Notes under the pieces: generated by a model
The model's input: the letters and a program-made list of their open reading frames with translations, nothing else
Told to the model about the DNA's origin: nothing
Databases searched by the model: none
NCBI GenBank assembly: GCA_001541255.1
Contig: LNQR01000068.1
Location: 1 to 50,941 of the forward strand
Direction: 5' to 3'
Origin: Candidatus Magnetominusculus xianensis
Lineage (GTDB): Bacteria; Nitrospirota; Thermodesulfovibrionia; Thermodesulfovibrionales; Magnetobacteriaceae
Length of the DNA: 50,941 bases
Shown: positions 25,891 through 36,645 of the stretch, one piece after another
How the letters are laid out: each line of letters begins with the position of its first letter
Position numbering within the stretch: the first letter of the stretch is position 1
Position numbers and translations under genes: made by a program

Positions 25891-27183
25891 TTAAATTTCA
25901 CCAAGCGCCCTTTTTCTCACAGCCACCGACTCTGCATGTGCATCAAGCCCCTCGTATCCGGCCATTGCCTCCACTGCCGAGGCGATATCCTTAAACCCCG
26001 CCTCTGTGAAATTAATCAGTGATGTCCGCTTTATAAAATCATATACCCCCAGCGGCGAAAAAAACCTTGCAGTGCCGTTTGTCGGCAATACATGATTCGG
26101 GCCTGCAGAGTAATCACCCAGCGGCTCTGCCGACCATTTACCTAAAAACACCGCACCAGCATTTTTTACCAGTTCCACATCTCTCTCCGGCGCCTTTGTC
26201 ATTATCTCAAGGTGTTCAGGGGCTATTTCGTTCACACGGTCAAACATCTCTGTTGTGTCGGCGGCCATTATTATCGCCCCGTAGTTTTCCAGAGAATGTT
26301 GTACAATTTCTTTTCTTGATAGTTTCTCTATTCGCTCGGTCAGTTCTGCTTGAACCTTCCCGACCAGCTCCCTCGATGTAGTAACCAGTATAGACGATGC
26401 GTTTTCGTCGTGTTCCGCCTGACTTAACAGGTCTGCCGCTATGAAAGCAGCCTCAGCAGTCTCGTCTGCCGCTATCAATATTTCTGATGGCCCTGCAATA
26501 ATGTCTATATCCACCGTGCCAAAGACCATTTTTTTTGCCGCCGCAACGTATGCATTCCCAGGGCCTACGATTTTATCTACCTTCTTAATCGTCTGCGTCC
26601 CATAGGCCATTGCCGCTATCGCCTGCGCCCCGCCAATGGCGTAAACCTCTGTCACCCCCACCGCCTTTACCGCCGCCATCACATAGGGATTGACCTGCCC
26701 GTCAGGGAACGGGACACAGAGGGCTATTTCCTTTACACCGGCTATCTGTGCCGGTATTACATTCATTAACACCGACGACGGATATGCCGCCTTCCCACCG
26801 GGCACATATACGCCCACCCTTTCAAGCGGCCTTATTATCTGTCCAAGCTCAACCCCAAGGGCATCCTTAAACTTCCATGAACGCTCAACCTGTTTTTCGT
26901 GAAAATGCCTTATCCGCTCTATTGATTTACTCAGGGCATCAAGAAAACTGCGTTCAGTCTTACCGGCATATTCTTCTATCGTTTCCTGTGATACCTTAAA
27001 GGTATTGTTCTGGAATCTGTCATACCTGTTCGTGTATAACTCAACCGCAAAATCACCGCTTTTTTTCACATGCTCTATGATAATTTTTGAGTCTTCAAGG
27101 ACATCGATTCCAAAGTCCTCTGACCTGTCTCTTATGATTTTTATGAATTCCCTGTAGTCCCTGTCGTCTTCTATTATTCTCAT
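25891..27183 (-). CDS. hisD: Histidinol dehydrogenase
   Basis: 430 residues, standard length. Motifs include RVGVYVPGGKAAYPSSVLMN, KVDKIVGPGNAYVAAAKK, DIIAGPSEILIAADE and the zinc ligands Gln/His in LLSQAEHDENA, Asp in LGDYSAGPNHVLPTNG and His in DAHAESVAVRK. It oxidises L-histidinol to L-histidine in two NAD-dependent steps. Ribosome-binding site AGGGGGAG. The leader holds a 12-bp tandem repeat and a small hairpin. It is separated from the ftsE run by about 110 bp. Confidence 0.97.
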   Translation of the reverse strand: MRIIEDDRDYREFIKIIRDRSEDFGIDVLEDSKIIIEHVKKSGDFAVELYTNRYDRFQNNTFKVSQETIEEYAGKTERSFLDALSKSIERIRHFHEKQVERSWKFKDALGVELGQIIRPLERVGVYVPGGKAAYPSSVLMNVIPAQIAGVKEIALCVPFPDGQVNPYVMAAVKAVGVTEVYAIGGAQAIAAMAYGTQTIKKVDKIVGPGNAYVAAAKKMVFGTVDIDIIAGPSEILIAADETAEAAFIAADLLSQAEHDENASSILVTTSRELVGKVQAELTERIEKLSRKEIVQHSLENYGAIIMAADTTEMFDRVNEIAPEHLEIMTKAPERDVELVKNAGAVFLGKWSAEPLGDYSAGPNHVLPTNGTARFFSPLGVYDFIKRTSLINFTEAGFKDIASAVEAMAGYEGLDAHAESVAVRKRALGEI

Positions 27184-27201
27184 CTAACTCCCCCTGTTAT
27201 A

Positions 27202-27232
27202 TTTCCCAGCATTTTTCCCAGCATTTACTGGG
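27202..27232 (-). repeat. Tandem 12-bp repeat with small hairpin in the hisD leader
   Basis: The plus-strand unit TTTCCCAGCATT occurs at 27202-27213 and 27214-27225. The second copy forms part of a short inverted repeat CCCAG/CTGGG (27217-27232). It lies between the tRNA-Phe gene and the hisD start. Confidence 0.8.
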
Positions 27233-27266
27233 CCAGATATAATATAATAATAAGATTGAGTAAAAG

Positions 27267-27339
27267 TGGGCAGTCGCAGAATTGAACTGCGGACACGAGG
27301 CTTTTCAGGCCTCTGCTCTACCGACTGAGCTAACTGCCC
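27267..27339 (-). tRNA. tRNA-Phe (anticodon GAA)
   Basis: A 73-nt cloverleaf on the minus strand. Acceptor GGGCAGT/ACTGCCC with discriminator A; D-arm with AGCTCAGTCGGTAGAGC; anticodon stem GAGGC/GCCTC around CTGAAAA, giving GAA; T-arm CGCAGTTCAATTCTGCG. No CCA is encoded. Confidence 0.97.
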
Positions 27340-27349
27340 ACACAGCTAT

Positions 27350-27380
27350 ACTATAAACAATTTACTCTATGATATGTCAA
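27350..27380 (-). promoter_or_regulatory. Candidate tRNA-Phe promoter
   Basis: On the minus strand a perfect TTGACA (27375-27380) and TATAGT (27350-27355) are separated by 19 bp. A start near 27343 would leave only about four bases ahead of the mature tRNA. The -35 overlaps the more upstream of the two possible lnt start codons. Confidence 0.5.
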
Positions 27381-27392
27381 GATTCAGTTTTT

Positions 27393-28931
27393 ATGAAAAA
27401 TATTAATAATATTTTAACTGCCTACTTTCCACCCGTTTTTACGGGTGTACTGCTGTATTTATCGTTTCCCATGCCGGATATATCTTTTTTGGCGTGGGTT
27501 GCCCTTGTCCCCCTGCTGTACACGATACTGCACTCTAACGGGCACAAATATTCCTTCAAGGCCGGTGCCGCCGCTGGCGTTGTATACTTCTTCCTGACTC
27601 AGTACTGGATATCACATTCGATACACAACTATGGCCGCCTGCCGCTTCCCCTGAGTTTATCTGCCGTGCTGCTCTTGTCTGCATATCAGAGTATCTATAC
27701 CGGCTTGTTTGGCATGGCGCTTCATCTTTTTATAAAGAGGACAAAGGTTCCTGTATACATCTGCGCCCCTTCGCTTTGGGTGGGGCTTGAGTATTTTCGC
27801 GGCACACTGTTCACTGGTTTCCCCTGGTCTTTCTTGGGTTACACCCAGTACAAAGTCCTCCCCCTCATTCAGATTGCCGATATTACCGGTGTTTATGGCG
27901 TATCATTTCTAATCGTCTTTTTTAACGCCATCATCGCTGATTTCATTATTAAAGACAAAATATCATTCTTCAAGAGACTTATGCCATTTGCCCTGTTTGC
28001 CGTAGTTATAGCCGCCGTGTTGATGTACGGCTACAGGAGATTAAATATGTCTGTCAATTCTAAACTGGTCAGGGTAAGCGTCATCCAGGGCAATGTTGCC
28101 CAAGAGGCAAAGTGGGACAAAAAATTCACGGCAGACATCCTCAACTCCTACAAGACTATGACAAAAAAGGCTGCCGATGACGGTGCAAAACTCGTCGTCT
28201 GGCCTGAGTCCTCACTGCCATTTCTGTTTGGAAGTGATAAAGTACTTACCGAAGAGCTGATTTCATTCCAAAAGGGGCTTGGCATATATCTCGTCCTTGG
28301 CACCGACCTTGTCAAAGACTATGCAAACGGCAGATATACGCTTACTAACAGCGCCGTTGTGTTAGAGCCGGGTGGAAAAATACTTAATATTTATGATAAA
28401 ATCCACTTGGTTCCTTTTGGGGAGTACGTACCGCTGAGGAATGTGCTGTTTTTCATAGATAAACTAGTAACCGGTATAGGTGACTTTAAGCAGGGAAACG
28501 CGCTTACCGTTGTGAAGACCCCGCTTGGGGACTTTGCAGCCCCTATCTGTTACGAAATTGCATTCCCCGAACTTGTCGGGGCGTTTTACAAATATGGCGG
28601 AGATTTTATTGTTACTATTACAAATGACGCATGGTTTGGGCGCACCTCCGGCCCGTATCAGCACTTTATAATGGCCGTGTTCAGGGCTGTTGAAAGCAGA
28701 AAACCGGTGGTAAGGTCAGCCAACACCGGCGTGTCCGGTTTTATTGACAGCACTGGGGCGATAACGGCAAAATCAGAAATCTTTGAGAAGGCTGTTTTAA
28801 CAAAGGATATTTATACAAACCAGACTATTACGTTTTATTCGTTGTTTGGAAGTGTATTTGCCTATGTATGCAATGTAATAAACATGGCAATTATAGTAAA
28901 AATATTTAGAACAAGGAGAAGGCCGCAATGA
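27393..28931 (+). CDS. lnt: Apolipoprotein N-acyltransferase Lnt
   Basis: 512 residues from the ATG at 27393; an in-frame ATG at 27369 would add eight residues but overlaps the tRNA promoter, and neither has a ribosome-binding site. About six N-terminal transmembrane helices (to about 220) precede a periplasmic nitrilase domain. The catalytic triad is visible: Glu in VVWPESSLPF, Lys in YDKIHLVPFGEYVP and Cys in APICYEIAFPEL. A last helix lies near the C-terminus. Lnt adds the third acyl chain to lipoproteins such as Pal and CpoB encoded in this window. Its stop overlaps the prfB start (ATGA). Confidence 0.95.
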   Translation: MKNINNILTAYFPPVFTGVLLYLSFPMPDISFLAWVALVPLLYTILHSNGHKYSFKAGAAAGVVYFFLTQYWISHSIHNYGRLPLPLSLSAVLLLSAYQSIYTGLFGMALHLFIKRTKVPVYICAPSLWVGLEYFRGTLFTGFPWSFLGYTQYKVLPLIQIADITGVYGVSFLIVFFNAIIADFIIKDKISFFKRLMPFALFAVVIAAVLMYGYRRLNMSVNSKLVRVSVIQGNVAQEAKWDKKFTADILNSYKTMTKKAADDGAKLVVWPESSLPFLFGSDKVLTEELISFQKGLGIYLVLGTDLVKDYANGRYTLTNSAVVLEPGGKILNIYDKIHLVPFGEYVPLRNVLFFIDKLVTGIGDFKQGNALTVVKTPLGDFAAPICYEIAFPELVGAFYKYGGDFIVTITNDAWFGRTSGPYQHFIMAVFRAVESRKPVVRSANTGVSGFIDSTGAITAKSEIFEKAVLTKDIYTNQTITFYSLFGSVFAYVCNVINMAIIVKIFRTRRRPQ

Positions 28932-30029
28932 TTATCGAGATGGAATTAAAAGTCAAACCTCTGGAAGGAAAATTATCATACCTAAGAGGTTATCTTTGAA
29001 ATAGATAATCTGCTTAACGAAATAAAGGCAATTGACGAGACACTCTCACAAAGCGGCACATGGTCGTCTTATGAGCGGCTTAATGAGCTTCAAAAAAAGA
29101 AATCGTATATCGAGGATGTTATCGCTTCTTACAACGATGTAGAGAATGATGTCAGATACTTGTTTGATTCGCTCTCTGTGCTTGGCGAAGAGGACGGGGA
29201 GTTGTTTGTCAAAGATATTGAAGAGAAATTAAAATCTACAGAAATCAAAATAGATAAACTTGAGCTTAAACACCTGCTTTCACATAAACTTGATATCAAC
29301 AACGCTATCGTGGACATCCATCCCGGCGCCGGAGGCACTGAGAGCCAGGACTGGGCACAGATGCTGATGAGGATGTACCTGAGATGGGCAGAGAAAAACG
29401 GCTTTAAGGCAGATATTATCGATATTCTAAACGGTGATGAGGCCGGCATCAAGAGCGTCACTATTGCATTTAGCGGCCCATATGCCTATGGCTATCTGAA
29501 GCCGGAAGTAGGCGTGCACAGACTTGTGCGCATATCCCCCTTTGACTCCAACAAAAGAAGACATACCTCTTTTGCCGCTGTCCTGGTATATCCCGACGTG
29601 GAAAAAGATATAGAGATAGATATTAAAGAAGAAGACATACGAATCGACACCTTCAGGGCGTCAGGGGCCGGCGGGCAGCATATCAACAAGGTATCCTCTG
29701 CCGTTCGCATTACTCATGCCCCGAGCGGGATAGTGGTATCGTGCCAAAACGAGCGCTCACAGCACAGAAACAAAGAAAGGGCCATGAGCATCCTTAAATC
29801 AAGGCTTTATGAAATGGAAATCGCCGCTCAGGGAAAAAAGATGGAAGGAATCATCGGCGACAAAAAGAACATCCAGTGGGGAAATCAAATACGCTCTTAT
29901 GTGCTTCAGCCCTACAGATTGGTAAAAGACCACAGGACAGGTTATGAATCTGGAAACGTCAATGCAGTCTTAAATGGAGAAATTGATGCCTTTATCAAAG
30001 AGTACTTATTCTGGAAGAAAACAGGGTAG
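28928..30029 (+). CDS. prfB: Peptide chain release factor 2, with programmed +1 frameshift
   Basis: The gene starts at ATG 28928 and reads 23 codons to an in-frame TGA at 28997-28999. Skipping T28997 continues the RF2 frame to 30029, giving 366 residues, the normal RF2 size. The slippery context is CTT TGA A, preceded three bases upstream by the Shine-Dalgarno-like AGAGGT. The encoded peptide SYLRGYL/EIDNLL aligns with the E. coli frameshift region (LRGYL/D). The stop-codon recognition motif SPF is in ISPFDSNKRRHTSF, and the catalytic GGQ is in GAGGQHINK. RF2 reads UGA and UAA, so low RF2 raises frameshifting and restores its own level. The base after TGA is A rather than the usual C. Confidence 0.97.
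28985..29000 (+). promoter_or_regulatory. prfB autoregulatory frameshift signal
   Basis: AGAGGT, three bases, then CTTTGAA. This is the internal Shine-Dalgarno/slippery-codon/UGA arrangement that directs +1 recoding in RF2 genes. Confidence 0.93.
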
Positions 30030-30073
30030 TACTATTACTACTCTTTTTATATATATAAATAGTAGTAATAGTA
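30030..30073 (+). repeat. Large inverted repeat directly after prfB
   Basis: A 13-bp perfect stem (TACTATTACTACT, 30030-30042, with AGTAGTAATAGTA, 30061-30073) encloses an 18-nt stretch that is itself a palindrome (TTTATATATATAAA, 30046-30059). It starts at the base after the prfB stop codon. It could be a bidirectional transcription end or part of the origin region. No T-tract follows. Confidence 0.8.
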
Positions 30074-30325
30074 GGGGGTGTTTGGAAGTTGGAAAGCGTA
30101 TGGGATTGTCTGTAGAGCAGCTATTGGGGCGCGTTTGTCATGCTGCCAGCATGTTAATAGCTGTGTTGGTAAACTGTACTGTTACTGATAGTTATCCACA
30201 TGAGTGTGCCGGTGTGACTTTATGAACAATATATCAAGGAGTTATAAAAGAAATATAAAGGAGTTATTAACAATTGTTAATAACATGTTAGTAACATATT
30301 TAAAACAGGCGGATTCAGGTGATAT
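30074..30325. other. Candidate replication origin (oriC) upstream of dnaA
   Basis: A gene-free stretch immediately before dnaA. It holds one perfect DnaA box TTATCCACA (30192-30200), near-boxes TTATGAACA (about 30220) and TTATTAACA in both orientations, and two copies of AAGGAGTTAT (30236-30245 and 30258-30267) exactly 22 bp apart. A 22-bp perfect palindrome (30263-30284) is followed at once by the odd palindrome ATGTTAGTAACAT (30285-30297). From about 30215 to 30310 the DNA is very AT-rich, as an unwinding element would be. The location next to dnaA-dnaN-gyrB-gyrA supports an origin. With only one perfect box, a purely regulatory dnaA leader is the alternative. Confidence 0.6.
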
Positions 30326-31675
30326 ATGGATATAGGTAATACGTGGAAAGACTGTCTGGATTTTATTGAGAGAAAGATTGGAAGATCCACGTATGACCTA
30401 TGGTTTAAGCCAATAAAGCTGCTTGAGTTAAAAGACAACGCAGCCATATTATCAGTTCCAAACAGGTTTTTTAGGGAGTGGATTGAAGATAATTACCCGC
30501 GCCTGATAAGCGACGCCTTTGAATGGGTGATGAAAGACAACATAAATGTCCAGTTTAAGGTAGACCATGAACCGGCGGCACCGGCGTCAGACAGTGTAAA
30601 AAAAGACGCGCTCACGCAGGCACGAAAGGCCAAACTTGCCAATCTTGCTGGCAAGGGGATATTTTTAAATCCCAAATACATATTCGAGACCTTTGTTGTC
30701 GGCCCGTCAAATCAATTTGTCCACGCGGCAGCCCTTGCTGTGAGCGAATCATTGGGAAAGACATACAATCCGCTTTTTATATACGGAGACGTAGGGCTTG
30801 GTAAGACCCATATAATCACTGCAATAGGAAACAAGGTAGCCGACATGCTGCCAAACGCTAATGTCATATATGTGTCATCAGAGCAGTTTACAAACGAGGT
30901 CGTCTCTGCTATCAGGCATGAGAAGATGAGCGATTTAAAGGAAAAATACAGGACGGTGGATATATTGCTGCTTGACGATGTGCAGTTCATAGCCAATAAG
31001 ACGCAGACTCAGGTTGAGTTCTTTCATACATTTAATGCGTTATATGAAAAGCAGAAGCAGATTGTTATATCAAGTGACAGGCCGCCAAAGGAGCTTTCAG
31101 ATATAACAGACAGGTTGAAATCCCGCTTCACAATGGGCCTGATAGCCGACATACAACCGCCCTCAGTGGAGCTGAAGATGGCGATATTGCAAAAAAAGGC
31201 CGAGGCACATAAGATAAACATGCCAGAGGATATGGTCTATTTCCTTGCGACAAAGATAAAGTCAAATATCAGGGAACTTGAGGGGTGTCTGATAAAGCTT
31301 GCCGCCCATTCAAACCTGACAGGAAGACCGATAAACGTATCTCTGGCAAAAGAGGTGCTTAAGGACATCTTTACAGATGAGACAAAACCGGTTACCACTG
31401 ACAATATTCAAAAGGTCGTGTGCGATTATTTTGGCGTAAAGCTGCCGGAGTTAAAATCAAAGAAAAGGACAAAGGAGATAGCCATGCCGCGCCAGACTGC
31501 CATGTACATAACAAAAAAACTGACCGACATGTCTTTGGGCGACATAGGCAAGGCATTTGGCGGAAAGGACCATGCAACTGTGATATATGCCTGTAAGCAG
31601 ATAGAGGCGAAAATGGAAAAAGACGAGGCGTTTAATAAAACGGTAGAGTATCTTATAAACAAAATAAAACCGTGA
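30326..31675 (+). CDS. dnaA: Chromosomal replication initiator DnaA
   Basis: 449 residues. Domain I about 1-75 (FKPIKLLELKDNAAILSVPN), short linker domain II, AAA+ domain III from about 115 (NPLFIYGDVGLGKTHI Walker A; LLLDDVQFIA Walker B; ISSDRPPKEL sensor I) and DNA-binding domain IV with the signature GKDHATVIYACKQIE near the C-terminus. It binds DnaA boxes and opens oriC. The ribosome-binding site is AGGTGAT. dnaN follows 13 bp later. Confidence 0.98.
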   Translation: MDIGNTWKDCLDFIERKIGRSTYDLWFKPIKLLELKDNAAILSVPNRFFREWIEDNYPRLISDAFEWVMKDNINVQFKVDHEPAAPASDSVKKDALTQARKAKLANLAGKGIFLNPKYIFETFVVGPSNQFVHAAALAVSESLGKTYNPLFIYGDVGLGKTHIITAIGNKVADMLPNANVIYVSSEQFTNEVVSAIRHEKMSDLKEKYRTVDILLLDDVQFIANKTQTQVEFFHTFNALYEKQKQIVISSDRPPKELSDITDRLKSRFTMGLIADIQPPSVELKMAILQKKAEAHKINMPEDMVYFLATKIKSNIRELEGCLIKLAAHSNLTGRPINVSLAKEVLKDIFTDETKPVTTDNIQKVVCDYFGVKLPELKSKKRTKEIAMPRQTAMYITKKLTDMSLGDIGKAFGGKDHATVIYACKQIEAKMEKDEAFNKTVEYLINKIKP

Positions 31676-31688
31676 GGAGATTTTGAAT

Positions 31689-32795
31689 ATGATAGTGAAA
31701 GTATCGAAAGATGAACTTTATAAGAGGCTTGGAGATATTCAGAATATTGCTGAGAAAAAGACTACCATACCGATACTCAGCAACTTTCTCCTTGAGGTGT
31801 CCAGGGAAAAAAGCACAGTCTATGCTACTGACCTTGAAATGGCAATAGGCGAACCAATAGAGATAATAGAGATAGAAAAATCAGGGGTGATTTGTCTGCC
31901 GGCCAGGAAGATATTTGAAATAGCCAAAGAAGTTGCCGGTGATATTCACATAGAAGAAGACGACATGAACTGGATAAAGATGAAGTCTGGGAAGAGTTCA
32001 TACAGGATAGCGGCACTAAACCCTGATGAATACCCTCACTGGCCGACGCTGGGCGATAATACAGGTTTTCAAATCAAAACTGAAAAGCTCGCAGACATGC
32101 TTGACAGGACAATATACTGCGCAGGTGAAAACGACCCGCGGTATGCACTCAACGGTGTACTGTTTCATGTGCTTGGCAAGGACAAGAAAATTATACTAGT
32201 CGGCACGGACGGTCACAGGCTGGCTGTCATATACTCAGATATGGAGATGGACACTGAAGAAGAAATAAAGGCCATATTACCCAGAAGGGCCGTGATGGAA
32301 CTAAGGAGGCTGATAACCGGCCTGCAGGATGACATCAGGTTTGAGATAGCAAAAAACCACATAAGATTTTTTCTTGGAGAAAAGGTGTTTCTCACTAAGT
32401 TGATTGAAGGCACGTACCCGAATTATGAGCAGGTCATACCGGTGAATAACAATAAATCTGTAGTCATGGACAGGGAAGAGTTTACAAAGACACTGAGGAG
32501 GGTATCGGTAATCGGCAGGGAGAAAAGCCGTGTCGTGCGTGTGGATTTAGAGAAAGACCAGATAAACGTGTTTGCAACAGACCCTGAACTTGGAGAGGCG
32601 CAGGACGGGTTAAAAGTTGAGTACGATGGTGAGCCGATAACATTGGGTTTTAACTCAAGATATGTGCTTGAGGCCGTTGCTTCTATGAAATCACAAAATA
32701 TTATCATGGAGCTTCTTGACACATTGACACCGACTTTGTTACTAGAAGAGGGTAACAAAGACTATAAGTGCGTACTAATGCCGATGAGAATATAG
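31689..32795 (+). CDS. dnaN: DNA polymerase III beta subunit (sliding clamp)
   Basis: 368 residues from the ATG at 31689 with GAGGAG upstream; a TTG two codons earlier is too close to that site. Three clamp domains are recognisable (MIVKVSKDELYKRLGDIQ start; VLFHVLGKDKKIILVGTDGHRLAV; FNSRYVLEAVASM; ending YKCVLMPMRI). The MPMRI terminus matches the conserved MPMR/L end of DnaN. It forms the dimeric ring tethering Pol III to DNA. Confidence 0.98.
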   Translation: MIVKVSKDELYKRLGDIQNIAEKKTTIPILSNFLLEVSREKSTVYATDLEMAIGEPIEIIEIEKSGVICLPARKIFEIAKEVAGDIHIEEDDMNWIKMKSGKSSYRIAALNPDEYPHWPTLGDNTGFQIKTEKLADMLDRTIYCAGENDPRYALNGVLFHVLGKDKKIILVGTDGHRLAVIYSDMEMDTEEEIKAILPRRAVMELRRLITGLQDDIRFEIAKNHIRFFLGEKVFLTKLIEGTYPNYEQVIPVNNNKSVVMDREEFTKTLRRVSVIGREKSRVVRVDLEKDQINVFATDPELGEAQDGLKVEYDGEPITLGFNSRYVLEAVASMKSQNIIMELLDTLTPTLLLEEGNKDYKCVLMPMRI

Positions 32796-32805
32796 AGGAG
32801 GGGAG

Positions 32806-33711
32806 ATGACTAAACTGACAAACAAAGAACTGATAGAGGAGCTGAAAAGGCGTTTTCAGGAAAACGAGAACGCACTCTTCGATTTAAAGGTCATGACGAA
32901 GAAGCTTGTGAAAATCAACAAGAAACTTGAAGACTCGGAGGCCCTTAAGAGCAATTTTCTATCTAATATCAGAAACGAGATAAATAACCCATTGACGGCA
33001 ATATTAGGGCTTTCTCAGCAGCTTCTCAGCGCGTCTGAACTAGACTGCGACTCTGTTAAATCCATGCTGGCGCTCATTCACGAGGAATCCTTTAACCTGG
33101 ACTTTCAGATAAAGAATATATTCGCGGCAGCCGAAATTGAATCTGGTGAGGCATCTCTGGGGGTTTCAATCGTCGATGTGGTTACTTTGTTAAACAATAT
33201 AATCTCATCTTTCAAACATGCGGCAGAAACTAAGAATATAGATGTAGAAATGATTTATGACTGGCTTGGGGAAGAGGAACCTGCTATATTATTTAAGTCA
33301 GACCCTGAGAAACTCAGCGTAATTGTCTCAAACCTTTTGTCCAATGCGATAGAGTTTACCAATGAAAACGGCAAAGTAGAGATAAAGCTGTGGACAGATG
33401 GCTCTAATCTGAAAATCGATGTAAAAGACAATGGGATTGGTATGGACAACGCTGACTTAGAGATCATATTCGACAGGTTCAGGCAGCTTGAGACCGGCTC
33501 TACAAAGACGCACAAAGGGCATGGCCTCGGTCTTAGCATTGTAAAGGCAGTCGTGGATTTTTTAAATGGCACGGTAACAGTGTCAAGCTCAAAAGGTGTT
33601 GGCAGCCTGTTTTCAATTTCTATCCCCGAGGCCTCCGGGCCGGAAATGGAGGGATTCTCCAGCGAAGGCAACGAATTTATCTTTGATGATGACGAAGGGG
33701 AGAAATTCTAA
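32806..33711 (+). CDS. Histidine kinase-like protein with Asn in place of the phosphoacceptor His
   Basis: 301 residues, soluble, no transmembrane or PAS sensor; an N-terminal helical stretch of about 45 residues leads into the dimerisation helix. The H-box reads FLSNIRNEINNPLTAI where kinases have FLxNxxHExxxPL, so the acceptor His is Asn (codon AAC, one base from CAC). The ATPase domain is complete: N-box NLLSNAIEFT, G1 DNGIGM, F-box FDRF, G2 GHGLGLSIV. The tail is acidic. It sits 10 bp after dnaN and 2 bp before cheD. It may be an ATP-sensing pseudokinase, a kinase for a partner, or a partner-dependent scaffold. Confidence 0.9.
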   Translation: MTKLTNKELIEELKRRFQENENALFDLKVMTKKLVKINKKLEDSEALKSNFLSNIRNEINNPLTAILGLSQQLLSASELDCDSVKSMLALIHEESFNLDFQIKNIFAAAEIESGEASLGVSIVDVVTLLNNIISSFKHAAETKNIDVEMIYDWLGEEEPAILFKSDPEKLSVIVSNLLSNAIEFTNENGKVEIKLWTDGSNLKIDVKDNGIGMDNADLEIIFDRFRQLETGSTKTHKGHGLGLSIVKAVVDFLNGTVTVSSSKGVGSLFSISIPEASGPEMEGFSSEGNEFIFDDDEGEKF

Positions 33712-33713
33712 AC

Positions 33714-34172
33714 GTGAAAGAGCATTTTTTATATCCCGGCACTCTCTATGCAGACAAGGACCCGACTGCAGTTACTACGATATTGGGGTCTTGTGTGGCG
33801 GTATGTTTTTGGGACGTTGTACTAAAAGTCGGGGGGATGAATCACTACCTGCTCCCGCTGTGGAACGGTGAAGGTCTTCCATCGCCGAAGTTTGGTAACA
33901 TTGCGATAACAAAATTATTGGAAAAGATGTTTTCCATGGGCTGTACAAAGAAGAATTTACAGGCAAAGATATTTGGCGGGGCAGCGCTGATGGCATCAAG
34001 CTCAGGGTTGTTAAACGTGGGAGAGAGAAACATTCTCACTGCGGAAGATGTATTAGCGGATGAGGGCATAAGAATCATCGCCTCGGATGTTGGTGGAAAT
34101 CAGGGCCGAAAGATGATATTTCAGTCAGACACGGGCGGCGTTTTGATGAAGAAGGTTAAAAAATCTGTATAA
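33714..34172 (+). CDS. cheD: Chemoreceptor glutamine deamidase CheD
   Basis: 152 residues, GTG start. Catalytic Cys in LGSCVAVCFWD (about 26) and His in GGMNHYLLP (about 43), with the CheD fold elements IFGGAALM, NVGERNI and DVGGNQGRKMIF. CheD deamidates Gln residues in methyl-accepting chemoreceptors and in some species works with CheC. No other che genes are adjacent. Its position between a kinase-like gene and gyrB is unusual. Confidence 0.95.
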   Translation: MKEHFLYPGTLYADKDPTAVTTILGSCVAVCFWDVVLKVGGMNHYLLPLWNGEGLPSPKFGNIAITKLLEKMFSMGCTKKNLQAKIFGGAALMASSSGLLNVGERNILTAEDVLADEGIRIIASDVGGNQGRKMIFQSDTGGVLMKKVKKSV

Positions 34173-34176
34173 ATAA

Positions 34177-36618
<2,442 letters not shown>

Positions 36619-36645
36619 TATAGATACTTAGGAGAGAGTGTAACT

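Noticed and set aside
29974..30225. 83-codon plus-strand frame spanning the prfB end and the oriC candidate
   Set aside because: It covers the inverted repeat and the DnaA box, starts within prfB and shows no family or ribosome-binding site.
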